Positions 6,982 to 15,486 of a stretch of DNA of 20,731 nucleotides are shown piece after piece. Location of the stretch: the NCBI GenBank assembly GCA_021841725.1, contig JAKCEC010000005.1:1-20731 (forward strand), written 5' to 3'. The DNA comes from Actinomycetes bacterium. Lineage in GTDB: Bacteria; Actinomycetota; Acidimicrobiia; Acidimicrobiales; RAAP-2. The translations under genes and the position numbers were made by a program. The stretch's first letter is position 1. Each line of letters begins with the position of its first letter. The notes under the pieces are model-generated. The model saw only the letters and a program-made list of their open reading frames with translations. It had not been told where the DNA came from and did no database searches.

Positions 6982-9663
6982 ATGACCTCCTCCCTCAACT
7001 CCTTCAACGCGCTCGACACCCTGGACGTGAACGGTCGCTCCCTCAAGTACTACTCACTGCGCGCCAGCGGCCTCAGTCAGTTCGCCGTCGACCGCCTGCC
7101 CTACTCCATCAAGGTGCTCCTCGAGAACCTCCTGCGCCACGAGGACGGCGTCAAGGTCACCGCCTCCGACATCGAGGCGGTGGCGCGCTGGAGTGAGACC
7201 CCGACGCGCCACGGCGAGGCCGCCGGTGACGACGCCACCGAGATCGCCTTCACCCCGGCGCGCGTCTTGATGCAGGACCTCACGGGCGTGCCCGCCGTCG
7301 TGGACCTCGCCTCCATGCGTGACGCCATCATCGCCCTGGGCGGTGACCCGGCCAAGATCAACCCGCTCGTGCCCGTCGAACTGGTCATTGACCACTCGGT
7401 CATCCTCGAGCGCACGGGCACCGCGCAGAGCTTCGACCAGAACGTGGCGATCGAGTACGAACGCAACATCGAGCGCTACACCTTCTTGAAGTGGGCCCAG
7501 AGCAGCTTCGACCAATTCCGCGTCGTTCCGCCCGGGATGGGCATCTGTCACCAGGTGAACCTCGAGCACCTCGCGCGCGTGGTCTTCGAGAACCAGGGGG
7601 TGGCGTACCTCGACACCGTGGTGGGCACCGACTCGCACACCACGATGGTCAACGGCCTGGGCGTCCTGGGCTGGGGCGTCGGGGGCATCGAAGCCGAGGC
7701 CGGCATGCTCGGCCAGCCGACGTCGATGCTCATCCCGCCGGTGGTCGGGCTCCGACTGGTCGGCGCCACGCGCGAGGGCGTCACCGCGACCGACGTGGTG
7801 CTCACCATCACCGAGCTGCTCCGGCGCCAGGGCGTGGTCGGCAAGTTCGTGGAGGCCTACGGTCCCGGGGTGGCGGGCATGTCCCTCGAGACGCGCGCCA
7901 CGATCGGCAACATGTCCCCCGAGTACGGGGCGACCTGCGCGATCTTCCCCATCGACCGGGTGACCCTGGACTACCTGGCCTTCACCGGCCGTCCCCCGGA
8001 GCAGCTGGCCCTCGTCGAGGCCTACGCCAAGGCGCAGGGCATCTGGCACGACGCCGAGGCCCTCGAGCCCACCTACTCCGAATACGTCGAGCTCGACCTC
8101 TCGAGTGTCGAGCCCAGTCTCGCCGGCCCCAAGCGTCCCCAGGACCGGGTGTCGCTCTCGGGCGCGCGCGGCGCCTTTCGCGCGGCCCTCGGGCGCGAGC
8201 CCAAAGAGGTCATGGGCACCGGCGCCGGCGAGCACCTGCGTGACGGTGCCGTCACGGTGGCCGCCATCACGTCGTGCACCAACACGTCGAATCCCTCGGT
8301 GCTGGTGGCGGCCGGTCTCGTGGCCCGGGCCGCGGTCGCGCGCGGCGTCAGCGTCAAGCCGTGGGTCAAGACCTCCCTCGCCCCGGGGAGCCGCGTCGTC
8401 ATGGACTACCTCGAGCGCGCGCAGCTCGTGGACTCCCTCGACCAGCTCGGCTTCTACCTCGCGGGCTACGGGTGCACGACGTGCATCGGCAACACCGGCC
8501 CGTTGCTCGAGGGCGTCTCGGAGGCCGTGAACGAACACGACCTGTCCGTCGTCTCGGTCCTCTCGGGCAACCGCAACTTCGAGGGTCGCATCCACCCCGA
8601 CGTGAAGCAGAACTTCCTGGCGTCGCCGCCGCTGGTGGTGGCCTACGCCCTCGCCGGTACCATCGACATCGACCTCTCGCGCGAACCCTTAGGGACCGAC
8701 CGCGACGGACAGCCGGTCTACCTCGCGGACCTCTGGCCGAGCGACGCCGACGTGGCCGCCGCCGTTCGCGCGTCGGTCACCCCCGAGATGTTCGCCGAGC
8801 GCTACGCCAGCGCCTTCAGCGGCGACGAGAAGTGGCGGGCCGTGCCCGCCACCAACGCCGTCACCTACGCCTGGGACAGCCGTTCGACCTACGTCAAGCT
8901 GCCGCCGTACTTCGAGGGCCTGACCAAGCAGCCCGGCACCGTGAGCGATCTGATCGACGCGCGCGTACTGGCCAAGCTCGGTGACTCGGTCACGACCGAT
9001 CACATCTCGCCCGCGGGCAACATCCGGCCCAGCGTGCCCGCCGGCCGTTACCTGACCGACGGTGGCGTCGCCGCGGCGGACTTCAACAGTTACGGAACGC
9101 GGCGGGGGAATCACGAGGTCATGGTGCGCGGCACCTTCGCCAACATCCGCCTTCGCAACCAGCTGGCCCCGGGCACCGAGGGGGGCGTCACCGTCAAACT
9201 CCCCGAGGGCACCGAGATGTCGATCTTCGACGCCGCCATGGCCTACGCGGCCGAGGGGACGCCACTGATGATCCTGGGCGGGAAGGAATACGGCAGCGGG
9301 TCGAGCCGTGACTGGGCCGCCAAGGGCACCAAGTTGCTCGGCGTCAAGGCCGTGTTGGTCGAGAGTTTCGAGCGCATTCACCGCTCCAACCTGGTGGGGA
9401 TGGGAGTGCTACCCCTGCAGTTCCTCCCGGGCGAATCCGCGGCCACGCACGAGCTCGACGGCACCGAGACCTTCTCGATCCGCGGCCTGGACCCGCTCAA
9501 CCGCGGAGAAACCGTGCCGCGCGTCACCGTGAGCGCCGTGCGTCACAACGGCGAGACCCTCGCGTTCGAGGCGCGTTTGCGCATCGACACGCCCACCGAG
9601 GCGGACTACTACCGCCACGGCGGCGTGTTGAACTTCGTCCTGCGCCAGTTGGCGCAGGACTAG
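6982..9663 (+). CDS. acnA: Aconitate hydratase A
   Basis: This 893-residue protein interconverts citrate and isocitrate through cis-aconitate in the TCA cycle, using a 4Fe-4S cluster. The predicted cluster cysteines are Cys432 ('[10 protein letters not shown]') and Cys498/Cys501 ('GCTTCIG'), close to the E. coli AcnA positions. Other family motifs are 'GTDSHTTM', '[10 protein letters not shown]', 'DHISPAGNI' and the swivel-domain '[14 protein letters not shown]'. The length equals the AcnA/IRP type. The ATG at 6982 ('[14 protein letters not shown]') fits family N-termini; an in-frame ATG at 6925 would overlap the divergent promoter region. The 3' end shares its stop tetranucleotide CTAG with the convergent SulP gene and ends in a strong hairpin. 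Confidence 0.97.
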   Translation: MTSSLNSFNALDTLDVNGRSLKYYSLRASGLSQFAVDRLPYSIKVLLENLLRHEDGVKVTASDIEAVARWSETPTRHGEAAGDDATEIAFTPARVLMQDLTGVPAVVDLASMRDAIIALGGDPAKINPLVPVELVIDHSVILERTGTAQSFDQNVAIEYERNIERYTFLKWAQSSFDQFRVVPPGMGICHQVNLEHLARVVFENQGVAYLDTVVGTDSHTTMVNGLGVLGWGVGGIEAEAGMLGQPTSMLIPPVVGLRLVGATREGVTATDVVLTITELLRRQGVVGKFVEAYGPGVAGMSLETRATIGNMSPEYGATCAIFPIDRVTLDYLAFTGRPPEQLALVEAYAKAQGIWHDAEALEPTYSEYVELDLSSVEPSLAGPKRPQDRVSLSGARGAFRAALGREPKEVMGTGAGEHLRDGAVTVAAITSCTNTSNPSVLVAAGLVARAAVARGVSVKPWVKTSLAPGSRVVMDYLERAQLVDSLDQLGFYLAGYGCTTCIGNTGPLLEGVSEAVNEHDLSVVSVLSGNRNFEGRIHPDVKQNFLASPPLVVAYALAGTIDIDLSREPLGTDRDGQPVYLADLWPSDADVAAAVRASVTPEMFAERYASAFSGDEKWRAVPATNAVTYAWDSRSTYVKLPPYFEGLTKQPGTVSDLIDARVLAKLGDSVTTDHISPAGNIRPSVPAGRYLTDGGVAAADFNSYGTRRGNHEVMVRGTFANIRLRNQLAPGTEGGVTVKLPEGTEMSIFDAAMAYAAEGTPLMILGGKEYGSGSSRDWAAKGTKLLGVKAVLVESFERIHRSNLVGMGVLPLQFLPGESAATHELDGTETFSIRGLDPLNRGETVPRVTVSAVRHNGETLAFEARLRIDTPTEADYYRHGGVLNFVLRQLAQD
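9637..9660. terminator. Hairpin at the acnA/SulP convergent junction
   Basis: GTCCTGCGCCA and TGGCGCAGGAC are perfect 11-bp inverted arms around a 2-nt centre, the last 24 nt of acnA coding sequence before the TAG. The adjoining CTAG (9660-9663) provides the stop codons of both genes. With no T-tract it is a candidate bidirectional roadblock or factor-dependent terminator. Confidence 0.55.
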
Positions 9664-11387
9664 TTCGACTTGGAGTCGTTCGACTTGGACCTAAGGGCGT
9701 GGGTGACCGCGGAGTCCACGCTGTCGTAGCACGCGATCTGGCGCGCGACCTCGTCGGGGGCGTGAGCCAGCACGTCGCGCACGGTGGTACTCGCGCGGGC
9801 GAACGAGAGGCTCACCGCGTCGTTCGCGAGGTCCGCGGCGATCTGACTCAGCGTCGCCAGCGCCGTGAAGTCGATGTCGGAGATGGCCACCGCGTCCACG
9901 ATGACGTGGCGCGTCTTGGGGTGCTGGCGCATCAGGTCGTGAAGTTCTCGGCGAAAGACGTTGGCGTTGGCGAAAAAGAGGTCCTCGTCGAAGAGCACGG
10001 CCAGGATGTGGTCCACCCGCTCGACCGACTTGTTCGTACACGGTTCCCAGCTCGTCGTGCCCTGGCGCCGGCCCATCTCCACCATGCGCGGGCGCGCCGC
10101 GCGCCACATCTGGACCAGTATCGCCAGACCGACCGCGATGGCCAGGCCCACTTCAACGCCGAGCAGTATCACCCCCACCCACGCGACCAGTGCGAAGGCG
10201 AATTCGACGCGGCTCATCCGCCACACGTGTCGCAACTGGGCGACCTTGATCAGCCGCCCGGCCACGAACACCAGGACCCCGGCCAACGTCGGCAGGGGCA
10301 CGAAGCGCGCCTCGCCGGCGAGCGGTGACAGCGCCAACGCGCCGAGCCCGGCCACCAGGGCGACCAGCTTGGTGCGGCCGCCGGCGAGCTGGGTCACGTT
10401 GGTGCGCGCGGGTGAGGCGTCGACGGGTATCGTGCCCAGCAGTCCGGTCGCGACGTTGGCCAGTCCCACCCCGACGAAATCGCGACTCAGGTCGTCGGCC
10501 ACCCCAATCTCGTCGGCCGAGGACCTCGCCGTCGCGGCGCTCTGACTCATGATGACTACCACCAGGGTCAGCGAGGTCGTCACCACCACGCTCCAGTCGT
10601 GCCACGAGAGCCCCGTGAGGCGCCAGTGCGGGAGTCCGGCACTGACGGTGCCGAGGAGGGCGACCCCGTGGCGCCCGAGCGACAGGCTCGCCGCCAGCAC
10701 CGACCCCACCAGGACGGCGCCCAGCGCCCAGGGCCATCGGGGGTTCACCCGCTCTCCCACCAGCATGATGATCAGGGTGCCCGACGCGATGGCGAACGAC
10801 CAGGCGTTGACGTGCCCGAGGTGCCGGCCCAGCGACGAGAGGCGCTGCATCACCGATTCGCCCCCCGCCGCGACGCCGAGGACGTGGGGCAACTGGTGCA
10901 CGATGATGATGACGCCGATGCCGCCCAGGAAGCCCGTCACGATGGGCACCGACATGAAGTCGGCCAACCACCCCAGTCGGAACAGGCCCACGATCACCAA
11001 GAGGACCCCGGTCACGACGGCCGCGGCGGCCACCAACCCGTAGTACTGCGCACTGGCGGGCAGCGACACCCGTAGGAGCGCGACCGCGAACAGGGGGGCG
11101 ATGGTGGAGTCGGCCCCGACCGAGACGATGGGGTTCGACCCGAAGGCCGCGAACACCAGGGTCGCGGCGATGAAGGCGATCATCGCCGCGAAGGCCGGCA
11201 CGCCGGCCAGTTGCGAGGTGGCCAACTGCTCGGGCACCGCGATGGCCAGCAACGTCACCCCGGCCAGGACCTGTCCCGCGGCGTTACGCCTCGTCACCCC
11301 GGCCAGTAGCTCTCGTATCCCGAACCGTGGCGCCCGTTCGCCGATGGGCGTTCGTTCGCGGTGGTCGCTCGCCGGCGTTTTCGCCAT
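9660..11387 (-). CDS. SulP family anion transporter with C-terminal STAS domain
   Basis: This 575-residue membrane protein has the layout of SulP (SLC26-like) transporters: many hydrophobic helices over residues 40-430 and a cytosolic STAS domain at about 455-565 ('[19 protein letters not shown]'). Family stretches include '[15 protein letters not shown]' near helix 1, '[13 protein letters not shown]' and '[19 protein letters not shown]'. Members carry sulfate, bicarbonate or other anions; the substrate cannot be read from this sequence. The C-terminus is a short repeat-encoded tail, SKSNDSKSN. The ATG lies 23 nt after the deacetylase stop, so it is probably the last gene of a helicase-deacetylase-SulP operon. 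Its TAG overlaps the aconitase TAG within one CTAG. Confidence 0.9.
   Translation of the reverse strand: MAKTPASDHRERTPIGERAPRFGIRELLAGVTRRNAAGQVLAGVTLLAIAVPEQLATSQLAGVPAFAAMIAFIAATLVFAAFGSNPIVSVGADSTIAPLFAVALLRVSLPASAQYYGLVAAAAVVTGVLLVIVGLFRLGWLADFMSVPIVTGFLGGIGVIIIVHQLPHVLGVAAGGESVMQRLSSLGRHLGHVNAWSFAIASGTLIIMLVGERVNPRWPWALGAVLVGSVLAASLSLGRHGVALLGTVSAGLPHWRLTGLSWHDWSVVVTTSLTLVVVIMSQSAATARSSADEIGVADDLSRDFVGVGLANVATGLLGTIPVDASPARTNVTQLAGGRTKLVALVAGLGALALSPLAGEARFVPLPTLAGVLVFVAGRLIKVAQLRHVWRMSRVEFAFALVAWVGVILLGVEVGLAIAVGLAILVQMWRAARPRMVEMGRRQGTTSWEPCTNKSVERVDHILAVLFDEDLFFANANVFRRELHDLMRQHPKTRHVIVDAVAISDIDFTALATLSQIAADLANDAVSLSFARASTTVRDVLAHAPDEVARQIACYDSVDSAVTHALRSKSNDSKSN
9663..9689. repeat. 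Short tandem repeat at the SulP 3' end
   Basis: The 12-mer GTTCGACTTGGA occurs twice with a 15-nt period (9663-9674 and 9678-9689). It encodes the repeated 'SKSN' of the SulP C-terminus (SKSNDSKSN). It looks like a small in-frame duplication next to the stop codon. Confidence 0.7.
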
Positions 11388-11410
11388 GCGCCCACCCTAA
11401 ACCTCGCGGC

Positions 11411-12148
11411 TCACGCCGTGTTGACCACCCGAAAAGTTTCGCCGAGGCGTCCCGCGGGCAGACCCGCCACTTCGGCGTTCGACGTGGCCCACGAGCGCAT
11501 CGTGTCCTCGAGGTCGGCGCGGTCGCCCACCTGTGAGACGTGACGGCGCAGCGCCGCGAGCTTCGTCGCGAAGGTGTCGGTGATATCCACCACGAGATTC
11601 GGGGTCAGACCGCCGACCCAGACCGTGGGCACGGCGTGCGGCGCGTAGCCCTCGTCGAGCAATTCGGGGAACGCGTGGGGATTGCGCGCGTCGGGGTAGA
11701 CGGCGCGCAGGGTGGCCTCGCCCGCCGCCAGGTGATCCGGGTGTGACGCGTAGATGCGCTCGTAGTTGCGCTCGGGGTTCTGGGTGATCACCAGGTCGGG
11801 TCGGTGCGAACGTATGACGCGCGCGATGGCTTTGCGCAGCTCCAACGTCGGCTCCACTCGCCCGTCGGGCCAGCGCAGAAACGTGAGGTCCGTGACGCCC
11901 ACGGTGGCCGCGGCCGCGGTCTGCTCGCGCTCGCGCTCGGCCGCGCGCTCCTCGCGAGTGAGCGTCGAGCCGTCGCCCCCGGCGTCACCCGACGTCACCA
12001 GGCAGTAGGCCACGTCGACTCCGTGACCGGTCAGGACCGCCATCGTGCCCGCCATGCCGAAGTCGATGTCGTCGGGGTGCGCGACCACGACCAGGGCGCG
12101 AGTGAGGGCGGCGTCGGGTTGGTAGACGCGCAACGCGGGCTCGCTCAC
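11411..12148 (-). CDS. PIG-L (LmbE-like) zinc deacetylase, Mca/MshB type
   Basis: This 245-residue protein belongs to the PIG-L/LmbE family of zinc-dependent N-acetylglucosamine deacetylases and amidases. The zinc motif 'AHPDD' is at residues 23-27 (His24, Asp27), and the third ligand motif 'SHPDH' is at 135-139, with His139 the likely zinc ligand and His136 the likely catalytic helper. 'GDAGGDGSTLTREERAAERE' is typical of the family. In actinobacteria such enzymes include MshB and Mca of mycothiol metabolism, but other family members act on different sugars, so the substrate is open. The GTG start overlaps the helicase stop as GTGA, implying translational coupling, and SulP follows 23 nt later. 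Confidence 0.88.
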   Translation of the reverse strand: MSEPALRVYQPDAALTRALVVVAHPDDIDFGMAGTMAVLTGHGVDVAYCLVTSGDAGGDGSTLTREERAAEREREQTAAAATVGVTDLTFLRWPDGRVEPTLELRKAIARVIRSHRPDLVITQNPERNYERIYASHPDHLAAGEATLRAVYPDARNPHAFPELLDEGYAPHAVPTVWVGGLTPNLVVDITDTFATKLAALRRHVSQVGDRADLEDTMRSWATSNAEVAGLPAGRLGETFRVVNTA

Positions 12149-13392
12149 GACGCCACGGTCTCCTTGGTGGGGTCCCAGTGCGCGAGGTCCTTGAGGCGCG
12201 GGTCATTGGAGAAGACCTCGACGACGGGGCGCTTCATCCCCAGTCGCCGCATGATCACCTCCGCCTCGATGATCTGGTTCCACAGCAGGAGCGAGACGAC
12301 CACGCCGGTGGACCCGGCTCGGGCGGTGCGCCCCGAACGGTGCAGGTACGCCTTGTGGTCCTCGGGCGGGTCGAAGTGCATGACGCAGTCCACCCCGTCG
12401 ATGTGCAGGCCGCGCGCGGCGACGTCGGTGGCCACCAGGACCGCCAACTTGTCGGCGCTGAAATCGGCCAACGCCTTCTCTCGTTGACTCTGTCGAAGGT
12501 CGCCGTGGATGGCGGCGGCGTCGACGCCCTCCTTCTCGAGCTGCTCGACGAGACGATCGGCCCCGCGCTTGGTGCGACAGAAGATGATCGTCTTTCCGAA
12601 CGAGTTGCAGATGGTGGCGGCCACCTTGATCCGGTCCATCTGGTGCACCGTCAAGAAGTGGTGCACCATGAGCGACACGGTTTGCGAGTCACTGGCCACC
12701 TCGTGGAAGACCGGGTCGGTGAGGTAGCGCTTGACGAGGCGGTCGATGGCCCCGTCCAGGGTCGCCGAGAACAACAGGGTCTGGTGCGGGTGCTCGGCGA
12801 TGCGGCGAAGGACCCACTCCACCTGGGGCATGAATCCCATGTCGGCCATGCGGTCCGCTTCGTCCAAGACGAGTACGTCGAGTTTCTCCACGTTCAACTC
12901 GCCGCGGTCGCCGAGGTCGATCAGTCGACCCGGCGTGGCGATGATGATGTCGCACCCGCGGCGCAACGACTTGACCTGGCGCTCGATGTCGGCGCCGCCG
13001 TACACGGCGTTGACGTGCAACCCGAGGGCGGCCCCGAGGGGTTCCATCACCTCGTGCACCTGCACCGCGAGCTCGCGCGTGGGCAAGAGGACGAGGCCGC
13101 GGGGCCGGGCCGGGCCGCCCTCGACCCGCGGGAGGGTCGCACTGGCCGCCACCCGCTGGAGCATCGGCAGACCGAAGCCCAAGGTCTTACCCGAGCCGGT
13201 CTTCGCCTTACCGCAGACGTCGCGTCCGGCGAGTGCGTCGTGGATGGTCATCGCCTGGATCGGGAAGGCGGTGGTGATCCCCTGGGACGACAGGACCGCC
13301 ACCAATTCGCTCACGACGCCGAGTTCGGCGAACGTCTTCTTCGTATCGTAGGAGTCGTGAGACGCGGGCGTCTCGACCTTTTCGTCATTCAT
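12145..13392 (-). CDS. DEAD-box ATP-dependent RNA helicase
   Basis: This 415-residue protein has the DEAD-box core and almost nothing else. In order: Q motif ('FAELGV' to 'TAFPIQAMTI'), Walker A 'AKTGSGKT' (63-70; Lys where Gln is usual), 'PTRELAVQV', 'ATPGRLIDL', the Walker B 'VLDEADRM', 'SAT', and motifs V/VI 'ATDVAARGL' and 'HRSGRTARAG'. Such RhlE/CshA-like helicases unwind RNA in ribosome assembly or mRNA decay, often at low temperature. I chose the ATG at 13392 ('MNDEKVETPAS'); a GTG at 13455 would add 21 residues but has no ribosome site, and neither start has a strong Shine-Dalgarno. It heads the operon with the deacetylase and SulP genes. Confidence 0.92.
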   Translation of the reverse strand: MNDEKVETPASHDSYDTKKTFAELGVVSELVAVLSSQGITTAFPIQAMTIHDALAGRDVCGKAKTGSGKTLGFGLPMLQRVAASATLPRVEGGPARPRGLVLLPTRELAVQVHEVMEPLGAALGLHVNAVYGGADIERQVKSLRRGCDIIIATPGRLIDLGDRGELNVEKLDVLVLDEADRMADMGFMPQVEWVLRRIAEHPHQTLLFSATLDGAIDRLVKRYLTDPVFHEVASDSQTVSLMVHHFLTVHQMDRIKVAATICNSFGKTIIFCRTKRGADRLVEQLEKEGVDAAAIHGDLRQSQREKALADFSADKLAVLVATDVAARGLHIDGVDCVMHFDPPEDHKAYLHRSGRTARAGSTGVVVSLLLWNQIIEAEVIMRRLGMKRPVVEVFSNDPRLKDLAHWDPTKETVAS

Positions 13393-13470
13393 GGGCCAAC
13401 AGTCGTTTCTCGGTTGGACCCGGAACCGGCGTTCAAAAGGAGGGCCCAAGCTCACTTCTAGAGCTTCGCT

Positions 13471-13481
13471 CCTAGTCTAGG
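13471..13481. promoter_or_regulatory. Symmetric -10 palindrome between helicase and bcp
   Basis: CCTAG-T-CTAGG reads TAGTCT (13473-13478) on the plus strand and TAGACT (13479-13474) on the minus strand. Both are TANNNT -10 candidates, and they overlap almost completely. Starts about 7 nt downstream would give leaders of about 35 nt for bcp and about 75 nt for the helicase. An adjacent GAGC-TTC-GCTC hairpin (13461-13471) with flanking CTA/TAG is also present. No -35 is evident on either strand. Confidence 0.45.
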
Positions 13482-13520
13482 TGCGAGACCGACGAACCCA
13501 CCACGACCACCAGGAGCGAC

Positions 13521-13985
13521 ATGTCACGACTCACCGCGGGCGCACCCGCCCCGCCCTTCTCCCTGCCCGATCACGAGGGCCGACTCGTCACGTCGGACTC
13601 GCTCCTCGGGCGCCGCTACGTGCTGTACTTCTACCCCGCCGACGACACCCCCGGGTGCACGGTGGAGGCGTGCGGATTCCGCGACGAAATGGCCGACTTC
13701 ACCGGCCTCGGGGTGCGGATCCTCGGCGTCTCACCCGATCCGGCCGCATCGCACGTGGCGTTTCGCGCCAAGTACGCCCTCGAGTTCGACCTCTTGAGCG
13801 ATCCCACCACGACGACCATGGCGGCGTACGGCGCCTACGGCGAGAAGATGCTCTACGGCAAGACGGTGGTCGGCGTCATCCGCTCCACTTTCGTCGTGGG
13901 GCCGACCGGTCGGATCGAGCACGCCTGGTACGGCCCGCGCACCCAAGGGCACGCCGCGCGCGTGCGCGCCGCGATCCAGGGCTAG
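13521..13985 (+). CDS. bcp: Thioredoxin-dependent peroxiredoxin, BCP/PrxQ type
   Basis: This 154-residue peroxiredoxin reduces hydrogen peroxide and organic hydroperoxides in the cytosol. The peroxidatic motif 'PADDTPGCTVEACGFRD' gives Cys46 and, five residues on, Cys51, the intramolecular resolving cysteine of the atypical 2-Cys BCP/PrxQ group. The N-terminus 'APPFSLPDHEG' and the late 'RSTFVVGPTGRI' are also typical, and the length is normal. The ATG start has AGGAG 5 nt upstream. It is divergent from the DEAD-box helicase and convergent with dedA, sharing the CTAG stop overlap. The neighbouring DNA glycosylase gene fits an oxidative-damage theme, by inference only. Confidence 0.95.
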   Translation: MSRLTAGAPAPPFSLPDHEGRLVTSDSLLGRRYVLYFYPADDTPGCTVEACGFRDEMADFTGLGVRILGVSPDPAASHVAFRAKYALEFDLLSDPTTTTMAAYGAYGEKMLYGKTVVGVIRSTFVVGPTGRIEHAWYGPRTQGHAARVRAAIQG

Positions 13986-13992
13986 CGGCGCG
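13965..13992. terminator. Hairpin spanning the bcp/dedA stop overlap
   Basis: CGCGCCGC (13965-13972) and GCGGCGCG (13985-13992) form an 8-bp GC stem. Its 12-nt loop contains the shared CTAG, which holds both TAG stop codons. It resembles the other convergent junctions in this window; no T-tract is present. Confidence 0.45.
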
Positions 13993-14617
13993 GCCGCGCG
14001 TGACGCGGCGGCTTCTTCATCGAGCGCCAGCGGTGCCACACGCCCGCGGCCAGCACCAGCACGATCAGGGCCGCGATCGGGTACTGGGCGCTGTGGAAGT
14101 ACTTGACGAAGTACTGGTTCTTGCCGGCGTGGTACCCCAGCTCGGTCAAGAGAATCGCCCAGACCACCGAGCCGACGGTGGTCAAGACGAAGAACCGCAG
14201 GCGCTTCATCTCGGCGAGACCCGCCGGCAGGGAGATGAGGGCCCGCACCACGGGCACCAGGCGACCGAAGAGCACCGAGGGCGTGCCGTACTTCTCGAAC
14301 CAGACCTCGGACGCGTCGAGGTCGTGGTGCGAGAGGAGCAGGTACTTGCCGTAGCGGTCGACGATCGCGCGTCCCGCGTAGCGGCCCAGTTCGTAGGCGA
14401 TGATCGAGCCCAGCACTTCGCCGACGGAACCGACGACGATGACGGTGACCACGTTGAATTGCGGGTGCACGGTGAAGGCGGTCGTGCAGAAGGCGCCGGC
14501 CAATCCGAAGGCGACCTCCGAGGGGATGGGCAGGCACGCCGAGGAGAGGACCGTGACGAGGAAGAGGCCGAAGTAGCCGTAGGCGGAGATGAAATGTTGC
14601 ATTGCTCCATTCTTCAC
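13982..14617 (-). CDS. DedA family (SNARE-associated/VTT) membrane protein
   Basis: This 211-residue integral membrane protein belongs to the DedA family, proposed to act as flippases or transporters for phospholipid carriers and needed for envelope integrity in several bacteria. Visible: the N-terminal hydrophobic segment with 'LSSACLPIPSEVAFGLAGA', the conserved 'GSVGEVLGSIIAYELGRYAG', the signature 'FGRLVPVVRALISLPAGLAEM' with the two key arginines, and C-terminal membrane helices ending in a basic tail (MKKPPRHARPRR). The start is uncertain: GTG at 14617 is given, but ATG at 14602 ('MQHFISAYGYFG') matches family N-termini at least as well. It lies 36 nt after the glycosylase stop, probably in one transcript. 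Confidence 0.9.
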   Translation of the reverse strand: MKNGAMQHFISAYGYFGLFLVTVLSSACLPIPSEVAFGLAGAFCTTAFTVHPQFNVVTVIVVGSVGEVLGSIIAYELGRYAGRAIVDRYGKYLLLSHHDLDASEVWFEKYGTPSVLFGRLVPVVRALISLPAGLAEMKRLRFFVLTTVGSVVWAILLTELGYHAGKNQYFVKYFHSAQYPIAALIVLVLAAGVWHRWRSMKKPPRHARPRR

Positions 14618-14653
14618 GTTTTGCGTCCGGCCTCGCGACGCCCCCAGGAATTC

Positions 14654-15439
14654 TTACCTTTGGTGCTGAGAACACCAGTAGGACGTGCGTCCGCCGATGA
14701 TGTTGACGCGCATCGCGGCGCCGTCGCGGGGGCAGAGCCCCCCCGGGAAACGGGCGACCATGTGGTCGCCCAGGTGCGACCCGCCCCGTCGGCGCAGGGT
14801 CCTCATGGTCTGCGTGAAGGAGGAATACAGGGCGGCGCGCTGTTCGTCGGTGAGTCGCCCGGTCGGCGTGCGCGGATCGATGCCCGCGCGAAACAGGATC
14901 TCGTCGCCCAGCAGGTTGCCCACGCCGGCGACCACGGACTGGTCGAGGAGGCGCGCCTTGATGGCCGGTCCCTCGCCGCGCGCCACCGTGACGACGCGCG
15001 CGAACTGGACTCGGGTGAGCGAGAGGGCGTCGGGGCCGAGCTCGCTCAGGTCGGGGTCGATCTCCACGCGCGCGAGGCGACGGGGGTCGTGCAGGAGCAG
15101 GCGTCGTCCGTCGGCGAACTCGAGTCCCGCGCGGACCCACGCCGCGCGAAAGGTGTGCGGCCCGTAGAACAGACCGTCGACGCCCGTCGCGGAGTCGATG
15201 AGCAGGACCCCCGTCATGCCAAAGCGCACGCCGAGGCGGACGCCGGTGGTCTCGAGTAACAACAGTTTTCCCCGGCGGTCCGTCGCGGTCACGGTGAGCC
15301 CCTTGACCGCGCGCGCCCACTGGGCGGTCGACATCAACTTCTTCGCCGCGTAGGCGTCACTCCAGCCCCTCGTGACGGTCGCCCCGACCACCCCATCGGC
15401 CAGTTGGCGGTAGGACTCGACTTCCAACACTTCGGGCAC
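14654..15439 (-). CDS. Fpg/Nei family DNA glycosylase with variant zinc finger
   Basis: This 261-residue base-excision repair enzyme should remove oxidised bases and nick the abasic site. The N-terminus 'MPEVLEVE' keeps the catalytic Pro and Glu of the 'MPELPEVE' motif; Lys58 lies in 'DRRGKLLLLE'. The helix-two-turn-helix is 'LLDQSVVAGVGNLLGDEILF'. The C-terminal finger has the exact Fpg spacing, but its ligands are Cys236, Asp239, Cys256 and His259 instead of four cysteines. It could be an Fpg or a Nei-like enzyme; the sequence does not decide, so no gene symbol is given. The GTG start has no Shine-Dalgarno, but TAGTGT lies 6 nt upstream, suggesting a leaderless mRNA. dedA follows. Confidence 0.9.
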   Translation of the reverse strand: MPEVLEVESYRQLADGVVGATVTRGWSDAYAAKKLMSTAQWARAVKGLTVTATDRRGKLLLLETTGVRLGVRFGMTGVLLIDSATGVDGLFYGPHTFRAAWVRAGLEFADGRRLLLHDPRRLARVEIDPDLSELGPDALSLTRVQFARVVTVARGEGPAIKARLLDQSVVAGVGNLLGDEILFRAGIDPRTPTGRLTDEQRAALYSSFTQTMRTLRRRGGSHLGDHMVARFPGGLCPRDGAAMRVNIIGGRTSYWCSQHQR

Positions 15440-15445
15440 GTCGGC

Positions 15446-15479
15446 ACACTATCGAACGGCGAGGGACCCTTACTAAGGT
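15446..15479. promoter_or_regulatory. Divergent leaderless-type promoters, glycosylase / frhB
   Basis: The gap between the two divergent starts is only 47 nt. TAGTGT on the minus strand (15451-15446) ends 6 nt before the glycosylase GTG. TAAGGT on the plus strand (15474-15479) ends 7 nt before the frhB ATG. Both have the spacing that puts the transcription start at the start codon. AAGG in the second could alternatively serve as a weak ribosome site. Confidence 0.4.
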
Positions 15480-15486
15480 TGACCCC

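Noticed and set aside
7054..8595. 513-residue open frame antisense to aconitase
   Set aside because: Composition is a GC-codon shadow; aconitase cluster motifs on the other strand are intact throughout.
13393..13455. GTG at 13455 as helicase start
   Set aside because: No ribosome site and an atypical 21-residue extension; kept only as an alternative to ATG 13392.
12178..13461. 427-residue open frame antisense to the DEAD-box helicase
   Set aside because: All helicase motifs lie on the minus strand; this frame has none and crosses the promoter.
13481..15259. 592-residue plus-strand frame crossing bcp, dedA and the glycosylase gene
   Set aside because: It overlaps three genes with clear family motifs and begins inside a promoter; its length reflects the scarcity of stops in GC-rich DNA.
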